A DNA stretch of 64,000 bases from Bradyrhizobium aeschynomenes (GTDB lineage: Bacteria > Pseudomonadota > Alphaproteobacteria > Rhizobiales > Xanthobacteraceae): the NCBI RefSeq assembly GCF_013178945.1, contig NZ_JABFDM010000010.1, positions 1 through 64,000 of the forward strand. The letters run 5' to 3'. This document shows, piece by piece, positions 52,245 to 60,455 of this stretch. Below the pieces are notes generated by a model, which did no database searches, had not been told where the DNA came from, and was given only the letters and a program-made list of their open reading frames with translations. A program made the position numbers and the translations under genes. Positions within the stretch are counted from its first letter, which is position 1, and each line of letters opens with the position of its first letter.

Positions 52245-52823
52245 ATGCGCCGGATCATGATTGCAGTTCTGGTGTCGGCCGTCGGCCTGCTGGCCAGCCA
52301 TGGCCAAGCGGCGGCGCAAGGCGGCGAGAACGAGGTCGAGGAGATCTACGTCGCCCGCACCGTTCGCCACGGCCGCGTGGTGCCGTCCGATTTCTGCGCG
52401 CCGACCAAGACCGGCTTTGCCCCGGCGCTGGAGGATCAGCTCACGGTCCATGCCGTCAACGTGCAGCCGGGCGATGGCCGGATGACCGGCAGCCCCGACA
52501 AGAGCATCGGCGAGATGCGGGTGTGCATCGGCCAGGCGATGGATCCGACCTTGCTCGGCACCTACACCGAAGGCCAGTTCAACGGCATCGCCTTCACCGG
52601 AATCGGCGATTGCCGGCTGGTGCGCGGCAACCAGCCGGAGGAGGGCCTGCTCACCCACCGCTGTTTCATGGCGCTGTCGGGATTGCCGGCGCCCTATGTC
52701 GGCGGCTTCCTGATCTCGAGCTCGCTGTACTCCAGGACGCCATTCGGAACCGAGAGCTCGCCGCCGGGCTATGCCCAGGCCGGCATCATGGTCATCCGGC
52801 TCTGGAAGAAGCGGCTGCCCTGA
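52245..52823 (+). CDS. Secreted protein of unknown function
   Basis: 192 residues. Signal peptide RIMIAVLVSAVGLLASHGQAAAQ, then a compact domain with three Cys (DFCAPTK, RVCIGQA, DCRLV, HRCF: four in all) probably forming disulfides. GAAGGGG precedes the ATG. No family recognised. It faces the GSCFA gene tail to tail. Confidence 0.78.
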   Translation: MRRIMIAVLVSAVGLLASHGQAAAQGGENEVEEIYVARTVRHGRVVPSDFCAPTKTGFAPALEDQLTVHAVNVQPGDGRMTGSPDKSIGEMRVCIGQAMDPTLLGTYTEGQFNGIAFTGIGDCRLVRGNQPEEGLLTHRCFMALSGLPAPYVGGFLISSSLYSRTPFGTESSPPGYAQAGIMVIRLWKKRLP

Positions 52824-52845
52824 GGCAGCCGTTCGAACCTCTGGC

Positions 52846-54252
52846 TCAGGCCGGCGAGAACGTCTGCACGAAGGCGCGCACCGTGGCCGACACCTTGTCC
52901 TCGGAGACGTGCCAGGCGGCGCCGTCATCGGCGGCGAAGAAGCTGGAGGCGTTGGAGCCGCCCCAGCGGAACACCTCGAACGACGGCCAGTACCAGATGT
53001 CCTCGAGGCTCGAATTGTTGACGATCTCGTGGGCGACCAGCCGCATCGTGCTCTTCGACAGGCAGTCGGCCTGCACCACGGACTCGTATTCGAACGACGT
53101 CAGCAGCGGCACCGGCGACACCGTGACGATCACCTTGATGCCCGGCCGTACGCTGCGGACGAAGTCGATCAGGTAGCGCACATTGTCGACGTTCTCCTGC
53201 ACGCTGGCGGTGCGGAACTTGTACTTCTCCGCCAGCGCCCGCGAGTTCAGCGCGGTCGGCCTGGGGAGCACGAAGGCGCCGGTCTCGCGGTCGAAGAAGG
53301 CCGCGGCGACGCCGAGCGTCAGGATGAAGACGTCGGCCTGCTTGATGACGGCCAGCGTGTTCTCCTGGCTCGATCCCGGCGGCAGCAGCTCGACGATGCG
53401 CTCGCGGATCTCCGGATCGATCTTGGCGCCGCGCAGCCAGTCGACGAACACGCGGTTGGCGAAGGTCGTGTTGATGTACTCCGAGATCTCCATGTGGTGG
53501 CTGTTGTAGCCGCTGTCATTGAGGCTCTTGGAGAGGTTGCGCGCGAAGCACGACCCCATGGTGAAGAAGCGCGTGCTCTTGTCGAGGAATTTGGGCGCGG
53601 CGGCGAGGTTGACCGCGATGTGGTTGGTGATCAGCGTCTGCAGGTCGCCGAGGAAGTCCTTGGTCTCGGGATAGCGGCCGACCTTGGCACGGCCTGCCTT
53701 GGCGTCCTTGACCTTGCCCTTCTTGGCGTTCGAGCGCGAAAGCTCCAGCGTCTCGCGGTTGATCGGGTTGTCGTAGGCCGGATTGAGCTTGATGGCCTTC
53801 TCGAGCGCGGCGACAGCCTCCTCGAACTCGTTGTTCTGAGTCAGGATCTCGCTGAGCGAGAAATAGTCGGCGGCGTCGTTGGAGGCTGCCGCGAGCTTGC
53901 GGAACAGCTCCATCGACCGCGTGAACGGGCCGACATGGCTGCAGCGCACCGCCGCGCTGCGGATCAGATGCAGATTGCCTTCGGTGGCCTGCTCGAAGAT
54001 CTCCGGGTTCTCGTCGAGGATCGCCAGCATCATGTCGCGCGCCTCGGCGCGCTTCTTGTGCGAGCCGTCGTCGATCAGCTGCGCATAGATGAAGCGCGCG
54101 TTGATGTCCTTGGGCTCGAGCTCGAGTAGCTTCTGGAAGGCGAGCTGCGCGCTGACGAAGTCCTTGTCCTCGATATATTTGTAGGCGAGCGTCCGGATCT
54201 GGCCGACGATCGCTTGAAACTGGGTGTGGCTGTCGAGGGCAGTGGTGCTCAT
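52846..54252 (-). CDS. TPR protein with GSCFA (SGNH-like hydrolase) domain
   Basis: 468 residues from ATG 54252; the frame up to 54435 has no support. The N-terminal ~165 residues are TPR-like (DFVSAQLAFQKLLELEPKDINARF, AVAALEKAIKLNPAYD). The C-terminal GSCFA domain begins with FFTMGSCFARNLSKSLND, followed by ADVFILTLGVAAAF and TVSPVPLLTSFEYES. The Ser of GSCFA is a candidate nucleophile. Members may act on peptidoglycan, glycans or lipids. No signal peptide is seen. Confidence 0.9.
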   Translation of the reverse strand: MSTTALDSHTQFQAIVGQIRTLAYKYIEDKDFVSAQLAFQKLLELEPKDINARFIYAQLIDDGSHKKRAEARDMMLAILDENPEIFEQATEGNLHLIRSAAVRCSHVGPFTRSMELFRKLAAASNDAADYFSLSEILTQNNEFEEAVAALEKAIKLNPAYDNPINRETLELSRSNAKKGKVKDAKAGRAKVGRYPETKDFLGDLQTLITNHIAVNLAAAPKFLDKSTRFFTMGSCFARNLSKSLNDSGYNSHHMEISEYINTTFANRVFVDWLRGAKIDPEIRERIVELLPPGSSQENTLAVIKQADVFILTLGVAAAFFDRETGAFVLPRPTALNSRALAEKYKFRTASVQENVDNVRYLIDFVRSVRPGIKVIVTVSPVPLLTSFEYESVVQADCLSKSTMRLVAHEIVNNSSLEDIWYWPSFEVFRWGGSNASSFFAADDGAAWHVSEDKVSATVRAFVQTFSPA

Positions 54253-54679
54253 GTCGAGGCTCGCCTTTGTGTCTCGCTCGTCGCGCGTTGCGTTCCGGCC
54301 GTCGATCCGGCGTGCGGCGGCCAACAGAGCCGCCATCGCCAGGCGTCGGGTCGAATCGTCACGCGCGCAGGCGTTGCGGCGCCGCGAGTGGGACGTCCCG
54401 ACCATGGCCTTTCGGATACTGATCGCCACCGGCACGGCCGCTGGCGTACGCCCGAGCGCGACCGGCGCCTGGGGGATTCGAACGTGACGGATGGTTTCGT
54501 CCGGATCGCCGCCTGCTGCCGGTGCGGGTATCTGCCCCGCGGCTCGCGCCGAACGATGGGGCGATTTGGGTTAAGCAATTCTTAACCGGTCACGGACGGC
54601 CGGAATACTTAGGGAAATACGTGGCCGGAAGGCTGGTGTAGCAAGAGGGAGCCCCACGATACATATCCCCCTGACTTCC
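54253..54679. other. Intergenic region, nothing identified
   Basis: 427 bp between the GSCFA gene and the next minus-strand gene. TTAAGCAATTCTTAA near 54573 is the only clear palindrome. No gene supported. Confidence 0.5.
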
Positions 54680-55129
54680 TCAATTCGAGGAACCTTCGTG
54701 ATGAACTGGAGCGACCCGTGGCGGTTCTCGAACCGTCAGCGTCCATGGGCCTTGATCGTGCATCTCGGGCTCGGGGTCATCGGTCCAACCGTAGCGCAGT
54801 CGTGCGCCTGCTTCGAGCCGAGTGCGAATCCGCACGATGAGCGGCTTCTCGGATTTGACGCCATGAGCCGCGAGTGCCGCGCGCAGCTGCTGCCACCGCC
54901 TTTTGGTTAAGAGACCCGTATGGCACATGTCTTCACAGCAGCAATAGATCCTGCCGGTGCGAAACGTAAGGCAGAGGTCAAATTGTTCGCCATGACCTCG
55001 GACGTTCTCGACGGTCAGGGCATAGTAATCGTCCGGATGTCCCTCGGCGCCTCGGTTCTGTCGCAGCAAATCAATCCACGCGGCACAGATGCCGTCTTGG
55101 AGGGCACGTAGAGTCTCGCGTTCGTTCAT
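54680..55129 (-). CDS. Hypothetical protein with a CCCEDMC motif
   Basis: 149 residues. A compact acidic-to-basic protein with IYCCCEDMCHTGLL near the middle and a Trp/Pro-rich end. The four clustered Cys suggest a metal site or disulfides, but no known family is recognised. It begins the accessory patch; the REP-like repeats start ~45 bp upstream of its start codon. Confidence 0.65.
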   Translation of the reverse strand: MNERETLRALQDGICAAWIDLLRQNRGAEGHPDDYYALTVENVRGHGEQFDLCLTFRTGRIYCCCEDMCHTGLLTKRRWQQLRAALAAHGVKSEKPLIVRIRTRLEAGARLRYGWTDDPEPEMHDQGPWTLTVREPPRVAPVHHEGSSN

Positions 55130-55175
55130 GGCTATGGCGCGTGCCTGGCGGCGCGCTGTTTGTGTGGGCGTCCGT

Positions 55176-55272
55176 GGAGTTACGGTGACAGTGCACTAAA
55201 TGGAGTTACGGTGACAGTGCGCCAAATGGCGCCGAAATGCCCCTTATAGTTTAGTGCACTGTCACCGTAACT
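55176..55272. repeat. REP-like palindromic element with GGAGTTACGGTGACAGTGC arms
   Basis: Two direct units (55176-55203 and 55202-55229, GGAGTTACGGTGACAGTGC) are followed by the inverted arm TTTAGTGCACTGTCACCGTA (ending ~55272). Related pieces lie at 56175-56229. This looks like a palindrome family associated with IS200-type tyrosine transposases in other genomes; no transposase is present here. Confidence 0.75.
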
Positions 55273-55425
55273 GCGGCCGACGACGATCTGCTGTTCCAGC
55301 TCGGCTCGGACGATGCGATGGGATGGATGTGGGGCGACGTGGGCGCACTGCTGATCTATCTGCATCCATCGTCTCTGAAGATGGGGCGGCTCAAGCGAGC
55401 CTATGCCGAGATCGACAGCCATTGA
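55270..55425 (+). pseudogene. Truncated 3' end of a DUF1963 (YwqG-like) gene
   Basis: Frame 55270-55425, without a start, codes for DDLLFQLGSDDAMGWMWGD, GALLIYLHPSS and RLKRAYAEIDSH, then stops. The string resembles the C-terminus of YwqG/DUF1963 proteins, which typically reads LLQIDSDDxLGWMWGD. The 5' part is absent, and the REP-like palindrome abuts the break exactly. So a repeat insertion or deletion removed the rest. Confidence 0.7.
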
Positions 55426-55669
55426 TCTCGGCGCGAGGGGGCGGGCTGCTTCTGCAGTCTGTTGCAAGGGCGGCGTTGCGCAGTGACCTTCCCCGGCTCC
55501 GATGGCAATTGGAAAATCGGGCTAGCACATGAGCGCCCTGCCGACAGAAGCGAGAGAAGCACTCGGGGCACTCTCACGAGTTTAGTATGCTGGACCCATA
55601 ACTCCCGATCATGCAACGCCGTCGAAATCAGACGAGAACCAATCGCTGCTATTCTCCACGATCGCTATG

Positions 55670-56092
55670 CTATGGTTTGCACCCGTAGCGGTAAACGAAC
55701 GAGCCGCTTTCGTCTGCCCACGACCAGACCATCGAGCCGCTCAACCGGTCAAGCACGATCGCAGTTGGCACTCCTAGTCTGAGTGCTGCCATGCTCATTT
55801 TCGAGCCGACGAAGTAGAGAAAAACCTTGTCGTCAGTCATGCCCTTTGCTGATCGGGTTCGATAGGTCCAGTACGCTGGGTTAGCTGTCCCCATTGTTTG
55901 CGCGATACGGAGTTCGATCATGGGAGTATCCGTATCGATGTAGAGTTGGTTCACATCCTTTTGTACGTCCGAAATCCGCGGCTCGCTTCCTTCGAATCGG
56001 CATGCGAGCGTGAGTTGCTCCGACATTGGAGCCGTCGGACAGGCGATCATCAAACCCAGAACAGAGACTCCAACCATGGCGGCGCTCTTCAT
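55670..56092 (-). CDS. Secreted hypothetical protein
   Basis: 140 residues from ATG 56092 (weak site; ATG 56137 is possible). Signal peptide KSAAMVGVSVLGLMIACPT, perhaps a lipoprotein (LMIAC, Cys near 18). The mature part TLACRFEGSEPRISDVQKD and KVFLYFVGSKMSMAAL, GSFVYRYGCKP has two Cys that may pair. AT-richer than surroundings. No family recognised. Confidence 0.65.
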   Translation of the reverse strand: MKSAAMVGVSVLGLMIACPTAPMSEQLTLACRFEGSEPRISDVQKDVNQLYIDTDTPMIELRIAQTMGTANPAYWTYRTRSAKGMTDDKVFLYFVGSKMSMAALRLGVPTAIVLDRLSGSMVWSWADESGSFVYRYGCKP

Positions 56093-56127
56093 TTTTCGAA
56101 CTCGCCACGATTTCAACGAAATTACGG

Positions 56128-56490
56128 TCAGCAGCATATTCGGTCAGCAGCATACAAGATAGGCGGCGAGCAGAAGTGCACTAAATGGGGCCGAATGCCC
56201 TGTATAGTTTGACACACTGTCACCGAAACCTCCTCACTCCAGTGCGTGACGCCGAGTGCACTCGATAGTACTTGCATCACGATCGGCTTGTTGAGGATGG
56301 CATCTTTGGGGTGATTCACTTGGCCGCCCCTGATGCCGCTCCTCCAAACCGCGTCTGGTCGAACTTCCGGCTTTCGCTGCCACCAGCGAGTGAAGTAGAA
56401 GGCTCGCCACCCCTCGCCAGGAAGATAGCAGCCCTCAATGTTATCGCAATCTTCCGGGTAGAAACAATCGAAGCTGATCTTTGCATTCAT
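56128..56490 (-). pseudogene. ORF fragment running into a REP-like element
   Basis: 120 residues from ATG 56490. The real-looking part is ISFDCFYPEDCDNIEGCYLP, GWRAFYFTRWWQRKPEVRPD and ILNKPIVMQVLSSALGVTHW. After about residue 88 the frame reads into the REP-like palindrome at 56175-56229. So the original C-terminus is probably lost or replaced. Function unknown. Confidence 0.5.
56175..56229. repeat. Shorter REP-like palindromic element, second copy
   Basis: AGTGCACTAAATGGGGCCGA ... TATAGTTTGACACACTGTCACCG pairs partly and matches the arms at 55176-55272 (AGTGCACTAAATGG; ACTGTCACCG). It lies within the fragment ORF. Confidence 0.7.
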
Positions 56491-56514
56491 TCGGAGCGCC
56501 ACTGAGCAGCACAA

Positions 56515-56844
56515 TTGCTGAGCACGTGACTGGAGAGGGATGGTATCCCGACGAACCAGCGGAAGACAAGGGGCCCGAGGTTATTGTGGATCCCAGAAGC
56601 CGACATCGCGCGACGCTCACCCTACCGTCGGCATGGAAATGAATCCTTATCCCATCTGTCTATGTCGACTTCATATTCATCGACAACGAAACAGTCTGGA
56701 TACGCATAGCACCACGCCGTGAATTGAATTTAAAGAACAGCACAGCCCGCCTTGCGGGCTGTGCAGCGTTGATGCTGCTCTCTTGTGTTGCGGGTCGTCA
56801 CTTTGAATGCGATCCTCTCAGCTAGAGCAGACAGGACTTAGGCC
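56515..56844. other. Intergenic region with a perfect hairpin at 56740-56764
   Basis: 330 bp. The hairpin GCACAGCCCGC-CTT-GCGGGCTGTGC has 11 perfect pairs; no T-run follows. Otherwise nothing is seen. It precedes the secreted gene at 56845. Confidence 0.6.
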
Positions 56845-57516
56845 ATGAAGGTTAGAGAGAGAAATCGGAGCCTTGCTGGCCGCTGTTTGCTGGCCCTTGT
56901 CGTAGCATCTTCTCTGGTTGAGAGCTTGGCGCGAACGGCCAATGGAGGGGTGTTGACATCCAGCGGCGGACCAGACTCGAAACGTCTTGTCGGATGGGCC
57001 AAGATGCCAGTTCCTGCAAGCGCAGAGCACGTGATGAACATTGCTGAGACTGAGGCGGCAGTTACGTACTTTCCCGATCGTGTTCCGGACAATATCGCCG
57101 CACTTCGGCTTCCGCAAAACGCAAAGGACGTTATCGTCGCGCGTGTGCGTCTCATACAACAGCCCGTCTACATGGTTGGAAGAGACGACTCCGGTGGACC
57201 GTCAGCGACACCGCTTCCGAAAGACAACTACTTCGCGCAGCTCAAAATCCTTGCGGTAGAAAGCGGAGTTAGCCCAGCAAGTGGATCAATTGATGTACGC
57301 TTCGGCTCGCGAGCCGAAATCCGGCCCATCATGGTTCCGTACACGCCCGATCAACTTCGGCGCGATTACATTGTAACCATTTACGTTGATCCAGAAGACG
57401 GTGAACGGCGCTTGGCACCAGTCCCGGTCAGTCAAGATCAATACGCGCAGTGGTTGGCTGAGCAGTCGGCTTACGATGTTCTGCGTTTCAACCCGAAATC
57501 CAAGACTAAAAAATAG
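56845..57516 (+). CDS. Secreted hypothetical protein
   Basis: 223 residues. Probable signal peptide (RCLLALVVASSLVESLARTANGG); AGGACTTAGGCC precedes the ATG. The mature part has two Ala/Val-rich beta strands (DVIVARVRLIQQPVYMVG, LKILAVESGVSPASGS, YIVTIYVDPEDGERRLAPVP). No Cys in the mature part and no known family. AT-rich relative to the window, consistent with an acquired gene. Confidence 0.75.
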   Translation: MKVRERNRSLAGRCLLALVVASSLVESLARTANGGVLTSSGGPDSKRLVGWAKMPVPASAEHVMNIAETEAAVTYFPDRVPDNIAALRLPQNAKDVIVARVRLIQQPVYMVGRDDSGGPSATPLPKDNYFAQLKILAVESGVSPASGSIDVRFGSRAEIRPIMVPYTPDQLRRDYIVTIYVDPEDGERRLAPVPVSQDQYAQWLAEQSAYDVLRFNPKSKTKK

Positions 57517-57683
57517 AGTTGCGGTGACGCTGCATTCTCTGCGTGCTTCCAGCCGGCGAGGTCAAGGAGGGAGCGCGGTCGCATAGGCCATGAATTCCAC
57601 GGCAGCACACGGCAGGCGATCCATCGACGGTCGTCGACAAAATTCCGAATACCAGAATTTTTGTTGACGCCGACCCCAAATCA

Positions 57684-58055
57684 GTGATCTTATCCGGCCA
57701 TCCCGCCCGCACTGAGAGGGGCGCATCGCGATCGTCACGGGACGTTGCGGCGGGGAGCGGTGGCCGCGGGGCGACGCAGCATCTCGATGGAGGTGCGGAC
57801 GAACGTCGTTTCGCGGACGGTCAAGCCGTGTGGTCCCGACACCCCGACGCTGGTGTCTTGGTCGGCGACGATGTCGATGACGGGGGCAAGCAAGCCGGTC
57901 CCCTGGGAGAGCACGGAGCAGCCGTAAACCCATTGCGCAGGGAAGGCCGGGTTGTTTCCGGCTGAGCCTGTGGTTCCTGCCCCGTGCATTTCTTTCGCAC
58001 GGGGGCCATGGGTGCCAGTCGGCACTCGGCCTTCCCTGCGCCCTCTCTTTTGATG
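57684..58055. repeat. Long dispersed non-coding repeat with a large stem-loop
   Basis: The piece from ATCTTATCCGGCCATCCCGC to the CTGCGCCCTCTCTT end is a repeat I recognise in many Bradyrhizobium and related genomes. The main stem is GCGCAGGGAAGGCC at 57935-57948 and CGGCCTTCCCTGCGC at 58027-58041; inner stems include CCGGGTTGTTTCCGG. Several short ORFs on both strands inside it are spurious. A structured RNA is possible. Confidence 0.75.
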
Positions 58056-58190
58056 AGGACGCCATCTGCAGCAGAGCTCGGGCTGATCCAGCCGCGAGGT
58101 CGAGGCGGCATGGGCGTGAGCGGCGGGCTGTTTGACAGAGTTGATCGGATATCGGAGAGCGCGGCTCAAGCGAGACTTGGGGGGCTCAAA

Positions 58191-58282
58191 CGCCCGGCTT
58201 CGCCAAGAAGCTTCGCCGGGCACGCTTCGCCCTTCGGGCTACGGCCTGGCTGCGCCACGCGTAGCCCGAAGGGCGAAGCGTG
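58191..58282 (-). repeat. Hairpin repeat directly after tRNA-Thr (minus strand)
   Basis: Reading on the minus strand from the CCA end: ACGCTTCGCCCTTCGGGCTA, then GCGTGGCGCAGCC, a CCCGAAGGGCGAAGCGT return arm, and a second stem CCCGGCGAAGC...GCCGGG. The same unit follows tRNA-Ala at 40312-40404. Confidence 0.88.
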
Positions 58283-58356
58283 GTGCCGCAAGAGGGACTC
58301 GAACCCCCGACCCCGTCATTACGAATGACGTGCTCTACCAGCTGAGCTATTGCGGC
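58281..58356 (-). tRNA. tRNA-Thr (anticodon CGT)
   Basis: 76 nt with encoded CCA on the minus strand. Acceptor stem GCCGCAA/TTGCGGC, D arm GCTCAGCTGGTAGAGC, anticodon stem CGTCA/TGACG with loop TTCGTAA (anticodon CGT), T arm GGGGGTTCGAGTCCCTC. All stems close. Confidence 0.97.
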
Positions 58357-58513
58357 GAACCATAGCGGCGATCGTTCGGCACGAGGCAGGACGGCGCGAA
58401 CGCGCTCCTGATATCGGGCGAACGGGCGGTTGGCAAGGACCACGCGCGCCACCCGGGCCCGGAATCGAGCGGGTGTGACCGGAAACGGCGGTCGGGCGTG
58501 GTCCCCGCCGGTG

Positions 58514-60448
58514 TCAGCTGCCGAACCGCGACCAGAACCCACGCCAGCCGCCGGCCTGGGCCTTGGGCGCGATCTGCTCGGCAAACTCGTCGCGCGGCTG
58601 GTCCTCGTCGTCGACGCCGGGATCGTCCGGCGGGCGCATGATCGGGACGATCGCCTGGATCGGCGTCTCCGGCGGCTTGGCCAGATCGCTGCGGTTGCGG
58701 AACAAGGGCGTCGGCGCGACGGCCGCGGTTTCCACCGGCTTGACCGGCTCGGCCGGCGTCTCGGCCTCCTCGGCGGGCTCTGCCTCAGCCTCGCTCTCGC
58801 TGGGCGCGGCGGCCTGCAGCGGCGGCGCCGGCTCGGCGCTCACGGGGGCGGGGACCTGGGGGGCCTGGGCGGTCACCGGCTCCACAGGGCTGTCCTCAGC
58901 CTTTTCAACAGGGATATCCACCGGCTTGTCGACAGGCTTGTCCGCTGTCTCCTCGACCGCGTCCTCGGTGCTGGGCTCCGGTGCTGCGGCTTCGGCGGGG
59001 CGCGGCGGCTCGTTGTCCTGCAGCGTGGTCGGGACGATCACCACCGGGGCGGCGGCGGCGCCGCGCGGCGGCTCGACCAGGCCTTCCGGAATCGCCGGCC
59101 GGCTCGGCGGCGCCAGCACCGCCTCGGCGAATTCCGAGCTCTCGATGACGCTGTTGCGCTCCGACGGCAGGCTCGCCACCGGGGTCTGCCACTGGAACGC
59201 GTCGAGCCGGCCGGTGACCGGCGAGATCGGCCGCCACTGGTCGCTGACATAGCCGTCCGCGGTCCAGGCCGGGTCGTGGCGGGCGCGCACGGCGCGCAAG
59301 GTCCATTCGCGCGCCTTGCCGGCGTCGCCATGCTCGGTGCGCTCCAGCTCGGCCATCAGCATCGCCACGCGCTGGGTCGGATCGTCGGTGAACGGCGCCA
59401 GCGCCGTGCGGGCGCGGCCGAACTCGGCGGCGTCGATCGCGGCGCGGGCCACCGCCAGCGCGCCCTCGACATGGTCCCGCGTGCGCGCGGCGAGGTTCTC
59501 GATCCGCGTCAGCCGCTGCACGGCCGAATCGCCGAGCCGGACATGAGCATAGGCGTCGGCGAGGTCGGGATGCGGGCAGGCGGCCCAGGCCGCCTCGATG
59601 ATCTTCATCGCGCGCCGCACCTGGTGCGCCTCGCTCTCGAACTTGGCGGCCAGCACCGCGGCCGGCACCAGCGTGGGTGCGAGCTTCACCGCCTCCATCG
59701 CGCTGGCGCGCGCGAGGTCGCGATTCTCGGTCTCGAGCGCCATCGCGCGCGCCGTCAGCAGCACGCCGCGCTGGCGGCGGTAGGTCGGCTTGTCGATCAT
59801 GCCGGCGGTGTAGTTGCCGTCGAGGATCGCCAGCGCCCCGTTCCAGTCGGCCTGGGCGCAGCGGAAGCCGAGCACGGCGTGCGAGGCCCAGCTCGCATTC
59901 GGCGCCAGCTTCAGCGCCTCGTCGGCAATCACCACCGCAGCCATCGCGTCGTCGGCGCGCTGCGCCTCGATGAACAGGCCGCGCAGGCCGAGCAGGCGGG
60001 TGTCGGGGCGCTCGGCCATGGCGCGGAACGCGCGCCTTGCGCCGTCGCGGTCGCCCTCGAGCTGCGCCGCCTGGGCGTGCAGCAGAAGCGTCAGCGGATC
60101 GTCGCCGGCCAGCCGCTTGGCGGTGTCGGCGTGCTGGCGCGCCGCGGTCGAATCGCCGTGGCCGATCGCCAGCAGTCCGTGGGTGATGGCGTGCCGGCCG
60201 CGCTGGTGGCGGCGGGCGCGGTGGGCCTTGCGGATCCGGTTCGGCGCCCGCAGCAGCGCGCTGATCAGGTTCCACAGCAGCACGCAGGCGGCGATGGTGA
60301 GGCCGAGCGCCAGCACGAACACCGGCAGGGTCATCGCGATCCGCCAGGGACCCCAGTTCAAGACGACGTCGCCGGTCTGCTCGGCGACCCAGGCGGAGCC
60401 GGCAGCGGCGAGCCCGACCAGGAGAAGGAAAACAACGATCCGGAGCAT
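58514..60448 (-). CDS. hemY: HemY-type membrane TPR protein
   Basis: 644 residues. Two N-terminal TM segments (RIVVFLLLVGLAAAGSAWVA and LPVFVLALGLTIAACVLLWNLISAL) frame a short loop, then TPR helices (QHADTAKRLAGDDPLTLLLHAQAA, RGLFIEAQRADDAMAAVVIADEALK), and a long Pro/Glu/Ala-rich C-terminal extension (about residues 440-620). HemY is linked to late heme synthesis by gene position, but its biochemical role is unresolved. It follows the Mic60-like gene by 7 bp. Confidence 0.92.
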   Translation of the reverse strand: MLRIVVFLLLVGLAAAGSAWVAEQTGDVVLNWGPWRIAMTLPVFVLALGLTIAACVLLWNLISALLRAPNRIRKAHRARRHQRGRHAITHGLLAIGHGDSTAARQHADTAKRLAGDDPLTLLLHAQAAQLEGDRDGARRAFRAMAERPDTRLLGLRGLFIEAQRADDAMAAVVIADEALKLAPNASWASHAVLGFRCAQADWNGALAILDGNYTAGMIDKPTYRRQRGVLLTARAMALETENRDLARASAMEAVKLAPTLVPAAVLAAKFESEAHQVRRAMKIIEAAWAACPHPDLADAYAHVRLGDSAVQRLTRIENLAARTRDHVEGALAVARAAIDAAEFGRARTALAPFTDDPTQRVAMLMAELERTEHGDAGKAREWTLRAVRARHDPAWTADGYVSDQWRPISPVTGRLDAFQWQTPVASLPSERNSVIESSEFAEAVLAPPSRPAIPEGLVEPPRGAAAAPVVIVPTTLQDNEPPRPAEAAAPEPSTEDAVEETADKPVDKPVDIPVEKAEDSPVEPVTAQAPQVPAPVSAEPAPPLQAAAPSESEAEAEPAEEAETPAEPVKPVETAAVAPTPLFRNRSDLAKPPETPIQAIVPIMRPPDDPGVDDEDQPRDEFAEQIAPKAQAGGWRGFWSRFGS

Positions 60449-60455
60449 GGGCGTC

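Noticed and set aside
52771..54129. 452-residue plus-strand open frame
   Set aside because: Antisense to the GSCFA/TPR gene.
55176..56229. Insertion sequence
   Set aside because: Palindromes are present but no transposase gene or flanking target duplication is visible.
57562..58223. Several short open frames on both strands near 57.6-58.2 kb
   Set aside because: They translate a known dispersed repeat with stem-loops; same strings are commonly mis-annotated as hypothetical genes.
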